This document shows, piece by piece, positions 20,301 to 30,828 of a stretch of DNA of 64,000 nt. A program made the position numbers and the translations under genes. Source of the DNA: Phaeodactylum tricornutum CCAP 1055/1 (Eukaryota; Bacillariophyta; Bacillariophyceae; Surirellales; Neidiaceae). Under the pieces are notes generated by a model. The model was not told the origin of the DNA. It was given only the letters and a program-made list of their open reading frames with translations, and did not search any database. How positions within the stretch are numbered: position 1 is the first letter of the stretch; each line of letters starts with the position of its first letter. The stretch covers positions 434,001-498,000 of the forward strand of contig NC_011672.1 of assembly GCF_000150955.2 (NCBI RefSeq), in the 5' to 3' direction.

Positions 20301-21748
20301 TTGCGAATCTTCTCCTGCTCTCGCCTGCAATCTGTATCGGTTTTGGCCTTAATTTCTTCACCTTTCGCACTAAAGTCTTGCATTTCCCTTTGCTGCTTTG
20401 CTTGGATCTGCTGAGATGTGGATTGCCATTCTGCAGAAGCCATTTGTTCCGGGAGGTGGCGCTGTTGGACCTGTTCCCGATGCTGCTGAATAGCTTGTTG
20501 CATATTTCTCTGATGACGCCGTTGAAGAATTTTGATACCTTGATTGATTTTATTTTGACTGGAGGCCGTTTTCTGTTGGTAGTAGGCTTGCAATCGCTGG
20601 AGGTCTCGACTCTCATCGTCAGTGTATTTGGCCTTGTAGTTTTCAAAACTGCGTTCAGCCGAAAGTTGTTTATCTTTTGCCATGGCCCCAATCAACTCTG
20701 CTATCTCCTTTTGTCCTTTTTTGTCCTCGTTCTCGGCTTCGCGAAGTTTTCGTTGCATCTCTTCCAATCCACGTTTAAGCTGAAACTCCTTGAAGGCCGC
20801 ATCTTGCTCCTCATGCGTCTCTTCAAAAAATGATAGCGAGTCTTTCATATCTACTTCAAACTTATCGGCAAGACCAGAAATTCCGTAAAACTCACTTCCT
20901 ACCTCACATACTGGGCGCAACTCAGTCCTAAAGACAAGGTGGGCAGAACCCCTGCGAGCAGGGGCAATTTCACCAAAAGACATCCTTTCGTCTTTCACTG
21001 TCGCCATTGATGAGATCTTTATCTGGATTTCTCTTTTCTTCGATTTTCGTTTCCGTACCGACGCATAAGAATCAAAGGCATCTTCCAGTGAAACGGCAGT
21101 CGGGTCCATTGTGGCGGCATCAAATTTGTTCGCCGGCTTCGAAAGTTTTGAAAGCCGTGGCGGTGAAAATTCTTTTTCAGTGGAGAGGTCGGCCATCAAA
21201 ACCTGGTCAATAAGAGGAGCGGCCTTCGTGGGAGCTGAGTTGTTAGTTGCTACGTCTTCCCGATCGCCGCATCTGTCAATAACAGGCCCTATGTCGGCAT
21301 GTTCAGAAGAGGGCCCAACACATACATATTCCTTTACAGTTGTTTCAGCAGCAGCTTCGTCAGGGAGCACGTTCACGGACAATTGGTCTTCCAACGAATT
21401 CGGCGGAGCAGCTGGGAACTTTCGGTCTTCAAGCTGAGATGTTTCCTGTTCGTTGAATGTAGAGACTGATTCTCCAGGAGGTTCCATTTTTTGTTGTTTG
21501 TCGGAAATGGATTCCTTTTGTGTCGCCCTTCCTTCGCTGGAATCTTCTAGTGCTTTCTCGCACGCCTGAATACCAGTGGCATCCACTATACATTTCAAAC
21601 CTTCCTTATTCTTGAGTCCTTCTTCGCCTTCGGTATCCAGCACTTGTTTGTCTCCGACGGGCAATGCCGTTACCGGCAGGGACTTCTGAATATCCGTGGG
21701 CTGTTCCGTCGACCTTGCGATTTCGGTGTCTCGCTTGGATTCTTCCAT
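17335..21748 (-). CDS. Large coiled-coil and Gln/His-rich protein of unknown function
   Basis: Three exons (21748-19429, 19350-18424, 18317-17335), with introns of 78 and 106 bp, both splitting an Asp codon after G, give 1409 residues. Start M was chosen because the longer frame begins at a TTG. Residues 1-270 are acidic and disordered. About 310-530 is a long charged coiled coil rich in Gln, Glu and Lys (QQAIQQHREQVQQR and similar). About 700-770 is a second coiled coil running into exon 2 (FRNFLGPDGNPIA, then KSNLENAMKNEKSAKQ). The last 200 residues are a low-complexity Gln/His/Pro tract followed by Pro/Gly/Asn, resembling prion-like domains of nuclear coactivators. No catalytic domain was recognised. 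A chromatin or transcription scaffold role is only a guess. Confidence 0.7.
17570..17960. repeat. Gln/His-coding low-complexity tract
   Basis: On the minus strand this is a run of CAA/CAG/CAT/CAC codons encoding mixed poly-Gln/His with Pro in exon 3 of the large coiled-coil gene. It is imperfect in codon use, so it is not a pure trinucleotide expansion. Confidence 0.7.
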
Positions 21749-22251
21749 TGTCTTTAAAAAGTCAATACAGTTGCAAATTCCGAGAAATTCAGTCAACCGC
21801 AATGGTTTCAGATTTGGACCGGAGCTTCACTGTCAGTTGTCAGAACAGCACCTATTTCAAAACTAGGCGCAACAGAAGTCATGTCAGTAAACAAAACATG
21901 TGAGTCTGGCCGTCGTCAAAGACCTAGCGGCCTCAACCACAGGATGCCTCACTCTATTCCGGCTGAGGTAGGGCTACGGTATTTACATACATTATACTGC
22001 TTCGAAGTCGGGCTCTTCACTGTCTAGCAGATACGACTACACTCTAGATAGAGTAACCAAAGCTACTACTATTAACCCAGAGGAACGCAGTCTTATATCG
22101 AAAAATCGCAGCGTTTTTTGCTTCATTTTTTTCGTTTTCCGGACTTCATGCTTCAAAGTAAAAACTTGCAGTTCCAAAAAACTCATCACCATTTTTCATG
22201 CTGAACCTTTTCGATGCACTATTTATCAATGCGCTTCGAGCTCTGGTTGAA
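21749..22251. other. Intergenic region
   Basis: About 500 bp upstream of the large coiled-coil gene and downstream of TRMT61A. TTCACTGTCA (21826-21835), the reverse complement of the variant TGACAGTGAA, lies 78 bp upstream of the ATG. The rest is AT-rich with no gene seen. Confidence 0.5.
21826..21835 (-). promoter_or_regulatory. Variant motif TGACAGTGAA
   Basis: The same consensus as TTGACTGTGAA with A in the central position, 78 bp upstream of the start of the coiled-coil gene and in its own orientation. Confidence 0.35.
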
Positions 22252-23607
22252 CTAGATGAGATTCTTCGAATTGATGATAGGATTCGGTTTCGTAACATTT
22301 CCAGCGGAACAAAATGTCAAAAAGGCGGTATGCCCACGCATCATGACAAAAGGTCGAGCAACGATCATTTTCTTCTGCGTAACATCCAGCGAGGCGGCTG
22401 CAGAAGTTCTGGTGCTTGAATCGGCGAAATCTTGACCAACTTTTTTACGAGATAGTTCGATACCTGCTTCGCTCTCTCTTTCTTTTTCCAAGCCATGGCT
22501 GTCGCTGTCCTTTTCATCATCGCATTCACGAACCTCCGTTCTTTCTTGCTTCTTAGCAATATGAGCAACATGGTGCGGCTCAATACACACGCGTAAGCGC
22601 TTTTCCTTCGGTGGGCTTTCTCCCTCAAACTCATCCACGTAATGTTCTTGCAACCGGTATTCCATCGTCTTGATTGAATGAAATCCCGATTGTCGCAAGG
22701 TTTCTACCATTCTCTGGGTCTGTTCAACACAGGGACTGTACGAAGCCAATCTTGCGTTGGGTTTCATCACAAACGCGGCGTGCGGCACAGCCAACCAAGG
22801 CTCAGGCAAATCCAGAAATACTCCATCCACCGACTGCGGTGGCAAATCAAAGCCCCCGTCTCCCCGAATTCCACAAACATCTTTGTGGTGAACTGACACC
22901 AGGTGTCCGACGCCATTATTGGCGAATTCGTGGCGAGCCGTATCTGCTCGATGCTCGTTAAATTCGTAGGTGTGCAATTTCCCATGCGGTGCAATGGTCC
23001 GTAAGATGGCGTGCGACATGGCTCCACTTCCTGTTCCACTTTCCACGACTGTCATGTTTGGCTTCAAGTGTAGCTGAAAAATGACCTGGGATTGATCGAG
23101 TTCATGCACAATCTGTGTCCGATGATTCAAGGAACGTGCCCACAATTCCGGTGTTGGCTTCAGCAGATAGACGAAGCCGTATCCCCGATGACTGCGAGAA
23201 CGAATCTTGCAGCCAAAGGGCTTACCGATAAAGTCATTATGGTGAAAGTTTCCGTTTCGATTGGAAAAGATCTCACCCTCTTTTGCGTAGACAAAGGCAA
23301 GATTATCAAAGCTCTCCATGATGACCACGAGATCACCTGTTCGAATTTCGTGTTGGTCAGGCAACAGTCGTTCGGTAAAGAACGAAGCGTCTATCTTAGA
23401 CACATCGAGTTTGGAATCATCTCCGGAAATGTGAGGGCCTAGAATCATATCTCGGGCGGCCTCATTCGCCGCCTGCAGCTGCATTTCGTCGAGAGATCTT
23501 GGTTCACGATTGGAGGCATCCCCAGAAGTTTGCCGGAGCGAAATGTACCGTATTTTCGACTTGGAAGCGATCGACTCATGTATCTTGAGAGGCCTAGCAA
23601 AGTCCAT
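22252..23607 (-). CDS. TRMT61A: tRNA (adenine-58-N1)-methyltransferase catalytic subunit
   Basis: Single exon, 451 residues. The N-terminal beta domain has IRTGDLVVIMESFDNLAFVYAKEGEIF and HNDFIGKPFGCKI. The family-typical GFVYLLKPTPELWARSLNHRTQIVHELDQSQVIF follows. Next come the SAM-binding motif VVESGTGSGAMSHAI at about residue 190 and the catalytic FLDLPEPWLAV (DxPxPW) at about 260. The ending RPFVMMRGHTAFLTF is also characteristic. Trm61 works with Trm6 in the nucleus to make m1A58 in the T-loop of tRNAs. An insertion of about 80 charged residues precedes the last motif. A reversed TGACTGTGA lies 166 bp upstream of the start. Confidence 0.92.
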   Translation of the reverse strand: MDFARPLKIHESIASKSKIRYISLRQTSGDASNREPRSLDEMQLQAANEAARDMILGPHISGDDSKLDVSKIDASFFTERLLPDQHEIRTGDLVVIMESFDNLAFVYAKEGEIFSNRNGNFHHNDFIGKPFGCKIRSRSHRGYGFVYLLKPTPELWARSLNHRTQIVHELDQSQVIFQLHLKPNMTVVESGTGSGAMSHAILRTIAPHGKLHTYEFNEHRADTARHEFANNGVGHLVSVHHKDVCGIRGDGGFDLPPQSVDGVFLDLPEPWLAVPHAAFVMKPNARLASYSPCVEQTQRMVETLRQSGFHSIKTMEYRLQEHYVDEFEGESPPKEKRLRVCIEPHHVAHIAKKQERTEVRECDDEKDSDSHGLEKERESEAGIELSRKKVGQDFADSSTRTSAAASLDVTQKKMIVARPFVMMRGHTAFLTFCSAGNVTKPNPIINSKNLI

Positions 23608-23772
23608 GGTATTGCCTTTCTACAATAGGAGTCGGTGTTGTGTGGGACAAAAGTAACTACGAAAACACTTGTCGATCTGAATGGAAATGTAGATTGATGG
23701 GGAGAGCGGTATCGGGTATTGGATTGTGAAACCAAATCCTTGGCCGACGACAGCAGGAATTGGCCTTTCCTC

Positions 23773-23781
23773 TCACAGTCA
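23773..23781 (-). promoter_or_regulatory. TGACTGTGA motif (minus orientation)
   Basis: Exact 9-mer core of the recurrent motif, 166 bp upstream of the TRMT61A ATG and in its orientation. Confidence 0.4.
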
Positions 23782-24036
23782 GCAGATGTCGCATTGTACA
23801 TATTCAGAGTTAATTAACTGTAAGTCTGTAAAGGTCGAGAGTCCCATGATACCAAATATTGATTCATGGGACTACCGTAAATTTTGCCTGGCAGAGAGTC
23901 TGCCTGTTGCACGTTTGCTCGTCTTCTCTTTGACTTTGACACACTATAGCATTATCCTGTTGGAAACCAGATGATGGATACCATATCGAACGTCTCACAA
24001 TCAGTCTTGGAGCCCTTATGGAGTCGTCGGGGTCTC

Positions 24037-24068
24037 TGACAGTGAATTCGAAAGACTTTTGACTGTGA
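24037..24068 (+). promoter_or_regulatory. Tandem pair TGACAGTGAA / TTGACTGTGA
   Basis: Two direct copies with TGAC starts 23 bp apart, about two DNA turns. They end 79 bp upstream of the probable ATG of the first dehydrogenase gene. Confidence 0.45.
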
Positions 24069-24147
24069 GATCTATTCACCAAGGCGAATCCGATTGATGT
24101 TGGCTCCGCTGTCGGTGACACATTGGCCCCAATTTTTTGTTTTCGTC

Positions 24148-25579
24148 ATGTCTCTGCTGCTGCGACGGAGCGCTGCCGGTTTCACCGGTACTTTTCGTCG
24201 CCGACGGTGGTCTCGGACGACGTTGACTTCGGACAGTGCATCACGATTGTCATCGCTGCCACCACTATCGGCAGAGCCTCTGCACTGGAACCGCGAAACA
24301 TCTGAACGTCGATCCTATGCTACCAACACGCCGATCGTAAAGCAAGCCAATGTTATTTCGCTGACGGATATAGAAGATCCCGCCAACAATCCGTTCAACC
24401 GGGCCGCTCCCCTGCCGGAAGGAGTTAAAATTCTTGCCATTGGCGCTACCATGGACGATTTTGACGTTGCTTCTTTAGAGAGAGAAGGCGCCAATGCCAT
24501 TTTTGTCAGTCACCCGCAGGCACGGGAACCCTTGGCCCAGCTGTTGACGCAACTGCCGGAGATTGAATGGGTGCACACTCGCTCGGCGGGCATTGATTTC
24601 GTCACATCGCCTACACTCGAATCCTGGAAGGGCAAGCTCACGAACGCCAAGGGTCAGTTCAGCAGTACGTTGGCAGAATATACACTCATGGCCTGCTCGT
24701 TTTTGTAAGTCGTACAGCACTGATGTGTCGAGCTTGTAGGGTAAAGTCAACCACCAGTCTTCGACTCTTCTGAGCCTTACCAGCTTCTGCTTTTCCTTAG
24801 TGCCAAAGACTTGCCGCGGTTGATGCGCAACAAGAAAGTCAAGTGTTGGGACAAATACAATGTCTTGGAGCTCAGAGGTGCGACCTTGGGTATATTTGGG
24901 TACGTATCTGCTGCACTTCTGCTCGTCTTTTTCTTTGTAAAGGTCAATTTCTTACAGGCAGTTTTTGTTCAAGTTCAGCTACGGTGACATTGGACGGTAC
25001 GTACATGAAAATGCAGTCATCTTACGAACGGATTTTCAGTCCAAACTCAAAATGCATTTTATTTCTTGTAGAGCTTGCGCGAAACTGGCGGCCGTGTACG
25101 GTATGAAGATCATTGCGTTACGACGACACCCCAAGCCCGATCCACTTTGTAATGAAGTGTACGGCAACGACAAGGATAGTTTGAATCGCTTGTTTGCCGA
25201 ATCAGATTACGTACTGTGCTCAGCACCTTTAACGGCCGAAACCCGCGGAATGATTGGTAAAGAACAGTTCGATCATGCCAAAGAAGGGGCCGTTTTTATA
25301 AATCTTGGACGGGGGCCGATTGTCGATGAAGTTGCCTTGACCGATGCACTGAGTAACGGTAAACTCAAAGGCGCCGCATTGGATGTATTCACGGTAGAAC
25401 CGCTGCCGAATAGCTCGCCTTTGTGGGAAATGGACAACGTGCTGCTCTCACCGCACAACATGGACCAAACCGCAACTTTCATGCACGAAGCGACCGAGTT
25501 CTATGTGGAAGAAAATCTGCCAAGGTTTGTCCGGGGTCAGGAATTGCTCAATATCGTCGACGCCAAGGCGGGATACTAG
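24148..25579 (+). CDS. D-2-hydroxyacid dehydrogenase, mitochondrial-type presequence
   Basis: Four exons: 24148-24704, 24801-24899, a microexon 24979-24996 (18 nt) and 25072-25579, giving 393 residues. The start at 24148 gives an Arg/Ser-rich leader (MSLLLRRSAAGFTG...) ending RRSYATNTP, a typical mitochondrial presequence; an ATG at 24097 would add a hydrophobic stretch. The NAD-binding motif GIFGYGDIGRACAKLA is assembled from exons 2, 3 and 4. Catalytic elements are visible: HTRSAGIDFV, the Arg in FINLGRGPIVDE, the Glu in DVFTVEPLP and the His in LLSPHNMDQT. These enzymes reduce 2-oxoacids to D-2-hydroxyacids with NAD(P)H, or the reverse; substrate unknown. It is a tandem paralogue of the next gene with identical exon architecture. 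Confidence 0.87.
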
Positions 25580-25885
25580 GTATTGCTAGAACAGCAACAT
25601 GAGGATGCTTTTAACCTATCTTACATTAATGTAAACGAAAAGAAACGGTTTTACTGTTAATCTACATTATTTATGCTGTGCTTCGTAACTGCGTCATCGA
25701 GACGTGCCCCAAAAACACAAGTTTTTTTAGCAATTTTTTTCAAATAATTTCTCAAGCCGTCCTTTGGACCCTAGACTTCACTCTAAACTCTTTTCTCTTC
25801 CATGGCTTAGTGTAAACAAGTCTTGAATCAAAAAAGAGGTTGGCGGGTATCACCGTAGTTACTAAATCTGCAAGGGGGGTTTCAA
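25580..25885. other. Spacer between tandem dehydrogenase genes
   Basis: 306 bp, AT-rich, with runs of T and A. It must hold the 3' end of the first copy and the promoter of the second. No motif copy seen. Confidence 0.5.
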
Positions 25886-27113
25886 ATGAGCAAGGCCAAA
25901 GTTATCTGTGTGTCCGATTCCAACGATTCGAGCTGGCAAGCCGTCTTCCGAAATCTTCCCGTGGATACTGAAATCGTGGCTACCGGTACCGTTCTGAAAG
26001 ATTTTAATTTCGAAGAGCTGCGCTCAAAGGATGCCAACGTTGTGTTTGTGAGCTACTTGGATGTCAAAGATCTGTTATCGACTTTTCTCTCCGAGCTACC
26101 GAGTTTGGAATGGGTCCATTTTCGAGCGGCCGGTATTGACAGCGTGATGACGGATACTCTTAAGTCGTGGACGGGTACAATGACGAATGCAAAGGGATCC
26201 TTCAGCGAAGCACTCGCAGAATACGCACTGACGGCATGCTTGTACTTGTGAGTATGGTTAGTATTCGTACAGAGATTCGTGGTCAATCTGCCTGTCGCAT
26301 TGCTCACGGCTTTCATCCTTTCTCGCACGACGAAGTGCCAAAGATCTGCCACGCTTGTTGCGACAAAAGGGTGTCAAACAATGGGAAAAGTACACAGTCC
26401 GGGAACTGAAGGGCGCTACGCTTGGGATTATTGGGTAAGAGACGCCGGCCTCTGTAGATTCATCGCAAATGACCATGAACGAAAAGGCTCACCTCGATTT
26501 CACATCTGCTTCAGATTTGGTGACATTGGAAGGTAAGTCTTTGACGTTCTGGGATCACTTCGTGTTCTGTAGCCAAAAGAACTGCAGGCTAATGTCGTGT
26601 TTACAGGGAATGTGCGAAACTAGCATCCGCTTTCGGTATGAGAATTATTGCCCTTCGTCGCAACCCGAAACCCGACTCACTGTGCGACGCTGTGTATGGA
26701 AACGACACCGCCAGCCTCAATCGATTGTTTGCCGACTCGGACTATATATTGTGCGCTGCTCCGTTAACACCGCAAACTCGAGGTATGATTGGAAAAGAAC
26801 AGTTTGATCACACTAGAGAGAATGCCGTATTCATCATTTGGGGCGTGGTGCGGTTGCAGACGAAGACGCCTTGATCGACGCCTTGACGACGCGAAAACTG
26901 AAGGGCGCAGGATTGGACGTCTTCGCAACAGAGCCGTTGTCACGCGAATCGCCATTTTGGGATCTTGAAAATGTGCTTCTTTCGCCGCACAACATGGACC
27001 AAACAGATATGAAACTGCAACAAGCAACAGAGTTTTTCGTAAAAGAAAATCTTCCTCGCTTTATCAAAGGAGAGGATTTATTGAATATCGTCGACCTCCG
27101 GTCAGGGTACTGA
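25886..27113 (+). pseudogene. Second D-2-hydroxyacid dehydrogenase copy with a one-base deletion
   Basis: Exons 25886-26247, 26336-26434, microexon 26515-26532 and 26607-27113 match the first copy in number, phase and length: 99 and 18 nt are identical. The exception is the last exon, which is 507 nt against 508. The missing base lies near 26836, in the codons for the Asn of the catalytic INLGRG motif. Upstream the frame reads ENAVFI and then runs into an early stop; downstream, GRGAVADEDALIDAL to the terminal stop is well conserved in the shifted frame. The N-terminus (MSKAKVICVSD) has no targeting leader, so a cytosolic paralogue is expected. Strong conservation on both sides suggests either a very recent loss or a sequencing error; if intact it would encode 328 residues. 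Confidence 0.7.
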
Positions 27114-27172
27114 TAAGAGGGAGTAGAAGCGTGCTACAAAGACGAAGTTAACTTAAATACGCGCGAAAAAGC

Positions 27173-28636
27173 TTAGAATCCAAAGTCACCGTCGTCAAAG
27201 CCATATTCAGATTCCTGGTCGGAAGCATCGTCTTCGTTGGATTCCGCGTCGAGCTGGTTAGCCTCTTCAAAGTTGTTCAGCTCAACGAAATCAACCTTCC
27301 ATCGCAGAATCCCACCGATCCCTCCAAAGCCTTTCACAAATTGAGTTCCTTCGCCGGAACGGTCAGTCACGAATTCCAGATTACAACCAAAGCTCTTATA
27401 GTTGTTCGCCATCCACTCCACAAACGTTTCCTTTTCCACCGTCTCCAATTCCGTTCCTGTTTCGGAATCTCGAAAGTGGGAATCGTCACTCTCTTGCTCT
27501 TGGGTCAAATGGATCACCTTCTCTTCGCCCGTTGTCTGATTCCGCAGAACGTATCGCATCACCTCTAAGTTGTCCCAAATAATCAGGTCTTCCACAGCAC
27601 CAAGATCCAAGGCCTTGAGTGTGTCCTCTACCATGAAACAAAACTTTCCGGTATCCTGGCTGATTTCGTCCATATACTTTTGTAAAAGTTTCTTTTCCTT
27701 CATTAGCTTGACGTTGGCCAGCGCGTCGGCGGACATTTCAATAGCTTGGTTAAAGCCTTGCTCACCGCCGTACGAAACATCCACCATCTTGACTACGATC
27801 TTGGATAGCCGCTGATCGAACAAGTCACTGCGCATCAGCTCACTCTTGAAATCAGCCGAACCCGCTAAAACGAGACCTTGTACGTTAGGTCTCTGTCCAT
27901 CCGTTACAAAAAGTTGTGTGGCTAGTTCCGCCACTTTGCGGACGTAGTTGTGTCGCTTTTCCAGACGCAAACGAGCAAAACGCAAGGCGGACTGTCCACC
28001 GCGTCCGTGCTTTTTGGGCAAATCTACACTAAACTTGTGTAGAATTTCACGATTCGAGCCCTGTACGGTTCCGTAAAGACAGCCGTTACCGTCCATTACA
28101 AGAAAGCCAAATGCTTCGTCGTCCATCAACAACTCCTGAAGGTCCTCCGTGTGAAACTTGTTGTCACAGAGGTAAAGTGAGGTGTTGATGGGTTTAAAAG
28201 GTTCAAAGTCTATATTGACCTTACGTTCTTTCCCATCCTCAGTAATCACTGTTCCACAGTAAATTACGAGTCCTGTTCCAAATCAGAAAAGAAGACACGG
28301 ATGTGAGCACACTTTTGCTTTCCGCACGCCGCGTTCCGCTGTCCTCCACCGCACCAACGCACCATTTTTGGGACACTTGTTGTAAAGCTTCAGACGCTGC
28401 TGTGTGCTGGTAATGGCGGAGAGTACCGACAACCGATTGACTCGCGACTTGATGTTGGAGGCCGTCCCGTACTCGTCGGAAAGCATCTTGTTCACCCGGG
28501 AAATCTGGTCTCCCGGGGGAATAATCAAGGAAATCATGGACGTTCCGTTTCCGCGTGCGGCTTCTAAATTCTTCATGAGCTTTTTGACCTTGAACATTTC
28601 AATCTGCTGGTCGAGTTCATCTTTATTGTCGCCCAT
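27173..28636 (-). CDS. ERF1: Eukaryotic peptide chain release factor 1
   Basis: Two exons (28636-28363 and 28272-27173) with a 90-bp intron give 457 residues. The start at 28636 ([20 protein letters not shown]) matches the family; the longer frame begins at a TTG. Stop-codon recognition motifs TASNIKS (about residue 60) and YLCDNKF (YxCxxxF) are canonical. The peptidyl-hydrolysis motif GGQ sits in [17 protein letters not shown]. The C-terminal domain, which binds eRF3, includes [19 protein letters not shown]. The acidic tail ends near [11 protein letters not shown]. eRF1 ends translation at UAA, UAG and UGA. The canonical NIKS and YxCxxxF are consistent with UGA being a stop generally, which makes the UGA codons of the SelU genes genuine recoding candidates. 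Confidence 0.96.
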
Positions 28637-29526
28637 GGTGAATAGTGAGGTAGTTCTGTGCTGCTGGATCAAAGTCCTACGGAAGGGGACGCTACGGCTA
28701 CGGCCTTCTGTACTCGGGGTTTTGGATTGCTGAAAGTGGACGCTACCCTATAAACAAGGCTTGCAAACGGAAACACACCGATCGACGAGAAATGCGGTCT
28801 GTTTTTGTCTCGCGCAAGTGGCTATCACAATCAATCAAAACGCTTTGGGCGAAGGATGCGGTTTGCGCTCGGCACTGTTATACTCTTTCGGATGGACGTC
28901 GAAACGAAAGCCGACCCGTTGGAGATAGAACCGGAAGCCCTCACACCAAACACGAGCGGAGGATGCACACGGGCAAAAGGCAGGACAAGACCGGAAAGGT
29001 GGACTGACAGTGATATACCTAATGTTCCCCGTGCTGTTCTGTGGGTTGCTTGGCCCTCGCGACGTTCGCAACCACGAAACGATAGAGCGGAAGGAGGAGT
29101 TCGGAATTTCCAAGAACGTCGAAATTACTCCAGACGGTAAAGCGACAAACGGGCAAGTTCGTGATTAGATCAGACCAGACTTTCTACCAGTGATAACTGT
29201 AAAAACTGATGCAACTTGTTGTATTATCAAGTGTAACTAACAGTTGGACTGGATACACAAAGTGTTGCGGATAAAGTAGACCAAGCTGCACAGTTCTAGA
29301 TTTGATAACAAATCCCGCGATGAGAACAGACTTTTGATAGATTACAATCTGATTTTAGCTTTCAATTGCCTGGGTCGCAAATACTCGAACTAGGTGTTTG
29401 ATGACTGCATCTGCAAGATCGGTGATCTCGTTTAAATAGACACGAGCTCTAACGTTTTCCAATCAGTATATGCGTGTGTCGAGTGCCTTTTTATCACCTC
29501 TTAAAGCATTGCTTCTTGCAAAACTC
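28637..29526. other. Intergenic region
   Basis: 890 bp between eRF1 and the pseudouridine synthase, both leftward. ORFs present (for example near 28805-29140) are short and without domains. TGACAGTGA, a variant of the recurrent motif, lies at 29005-29013, about 370 bp upstream of eRF1. Confidence 0.5.
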
Positions 29527-30828
29527 TCAAAAGGGGGCTTCACATTCGAAAATCATGGGTGCTCCGCTGAAGGGATGAAATATACACAGTTGTTTGGCGT
29601 GCAAACAGAGCGGCAACTGCAGCTCCTGCAGTTGTTGGTGCAAAGACATTCGATTGGGGATGAGTTGATCCAAAATGGTACTGTTCACGCCGCAATCACC
29701 TTCTCCTTCAAAGCCGTAAATGTCATCTCCTATAATCGGGTATCCCAAAGCAGCGGCGTGCACTCGCAACTGGTGTGTACGGCCCGTGTGGGGTGACATA
29801 TGGACTCTCGAAACGGGAAGGCTGTCTTCGGAGGACGACAATAAGTACTCCAAGGATCCTGCAGTCATGGTCGACAGACTGGGCTTGGGCGCTTGGTTGA
29901 TAAATTTGCGAAAATTGACGTGAATAGGTGGCTGATCTTTGCGGTTCCCAATATCGCTATCATTGGCAGGTACACGGACAGATGTTTGCGCCACACGCAT
30001 AAAAGGTGGGTGATAAGGATCGCGTTCTAGCGCGACGTCGATCTCGACCTGTGTCGCTTTGCGAAAATGTCCCGCCAACAAGGCCTCGTACGTTTTCTTG
30101 ACGCGGCGCGATCGAAAGTCATCGTGCAACTGACGGAGCGCCAACTCAGTGAGGGCAAACACCAGGACGCCGCTCGTATCCATATCAATCCGATGAACCA
30201 CCATCTGATCAATGTCAATGGGTGGATTTAAAATTTCATACACTAAGTTGGCGATAGATGGATTCCGGCGTGGACCGGGCACACTGAGAATTCCACTGGG
30301 TTTGTTCACAACACATATGTGCTCGTCGCAGTAAAGAATGTGCAAGTGGTGTCTCGGATCGAGTGGTAAGGACGCGCGTGCTTCGGCAGCGATTTTCATT
30401 TGCAAGCTGCGTCTCTCGCTGTGTGAAAGGCTGTCAAGCTTCTCCAAAAGGAAATCCGAAGATTTCGAAAAGCTGGGGAATGCGGCGTGGACAGAGTCGG
30501 AAAGATCAATCATTGGGAGCCGTTTTCTGGGGGGCACTCGAGCTCCCCTGTAAACCTGCAATGGAAGCGATTCCGAAATCCGAGAATCCGACTTGACCGT
30601 GATGTTTCGATCGATTGTGTAGTCTTTGGTTATCGATGGGGGGAAGCCGTGTTTAACATTGGATCCAATCTGGGCGTTGCCAAGGTCCGAGGGTTTGTTT
30701 GTCCTGTCACCGTTAAAAGCTTGGCTTGCGAAAATTCTCGTCAAGGTCAAGGACGCTACCTTACAGACTACGGCGTAAGCTGTAAGCCACGAAAGGCACC
30801 AATGTGCTCTGGTGTTTCTTCTTGTCAT
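29527..30828 (-). CDS. RluA-family pseudouridine synthase
   Basis: Single exon, 433 residues. The catalytic motif HRIDMDTSGVLVF, with the Asp nucleophile in the family form HR-(L/I)-D-xx-TSG, lies near residue 210. It is preceded by LYCDEHICVVNKPSGILSVPG and followed by VKKTYEALLAGHF and SPHTGRTHQLRVHAAALGYPIIGDDIYG, all family hallmarks. These enzymes isomerise specific uridines in rRNA or tRNA. The first 45 residues include a hydrophobic stretch and IFASQAFNG, an ASAF-like sequence, so plastid import is possible but less clear than for other genes here. A low-conservation loop of about 50 residues interrupts the catalytic domain before SPHTGRT. Confidence 0.88.
   Translation of the reverse strand: MTRRNTRAHWCLSWLTAYAVVCKVASLTLTRIFASQAFNGDRTNKPSDLGNAQIGSNVKHGFPPSITKDYTIDRNITVKSDSRISESLPLQVYRGARVPPRKRLPMIDLSDSVHAAFPSFSKSSDFLLEKLDSLSHSERRSLQMKIAAEARASLPLDPRHHLHILYCDEHICVVNKPSGILSVPGPRRNPSIANLVYEILNPPIDIDQMVVHRIDMDTSGVLVFALTELALRQLHDDFRSRRVKKTYEALLAGHFRKATQVEIDVALERDPYHPPFMRVAQTSVRVPANDSDIGNRKDQPPIHVNFRKFINQAPKPSLSTMTAGSLEYLLSSSEDSLPVSRVHMSPHTGRTHQLRVHAAALGYPIIGDDIYGFEGEGDCGVNSTILDQLIPNRMSLHQQLQELQLPLCLHAKQLCIFHPFSGAPMIFECEAPF

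Larger units (their letters stand above)
23608..24147. promoter_or_regulatory. Divergent promoter region with motif cluster
   Basis: 540 bp between TRMT61A (-) and the first D-2-hydroxyacid dehydrogenase (+). It holds TCACAGTCA (23773-23781), TGACAGTGAA (24037-24046) and TTGACTGTGA (24059-24068). No gene seen. Confidence 0.5.

Noticed and set aside
28805-29140. A 111-codon plus-strand ORF upstream of eRF1
   Set aside because: No domain, Arg/Thr/Glu-rich low similarity to anything recognised, and it begins at a non-ATG codon in the shared promoter area.
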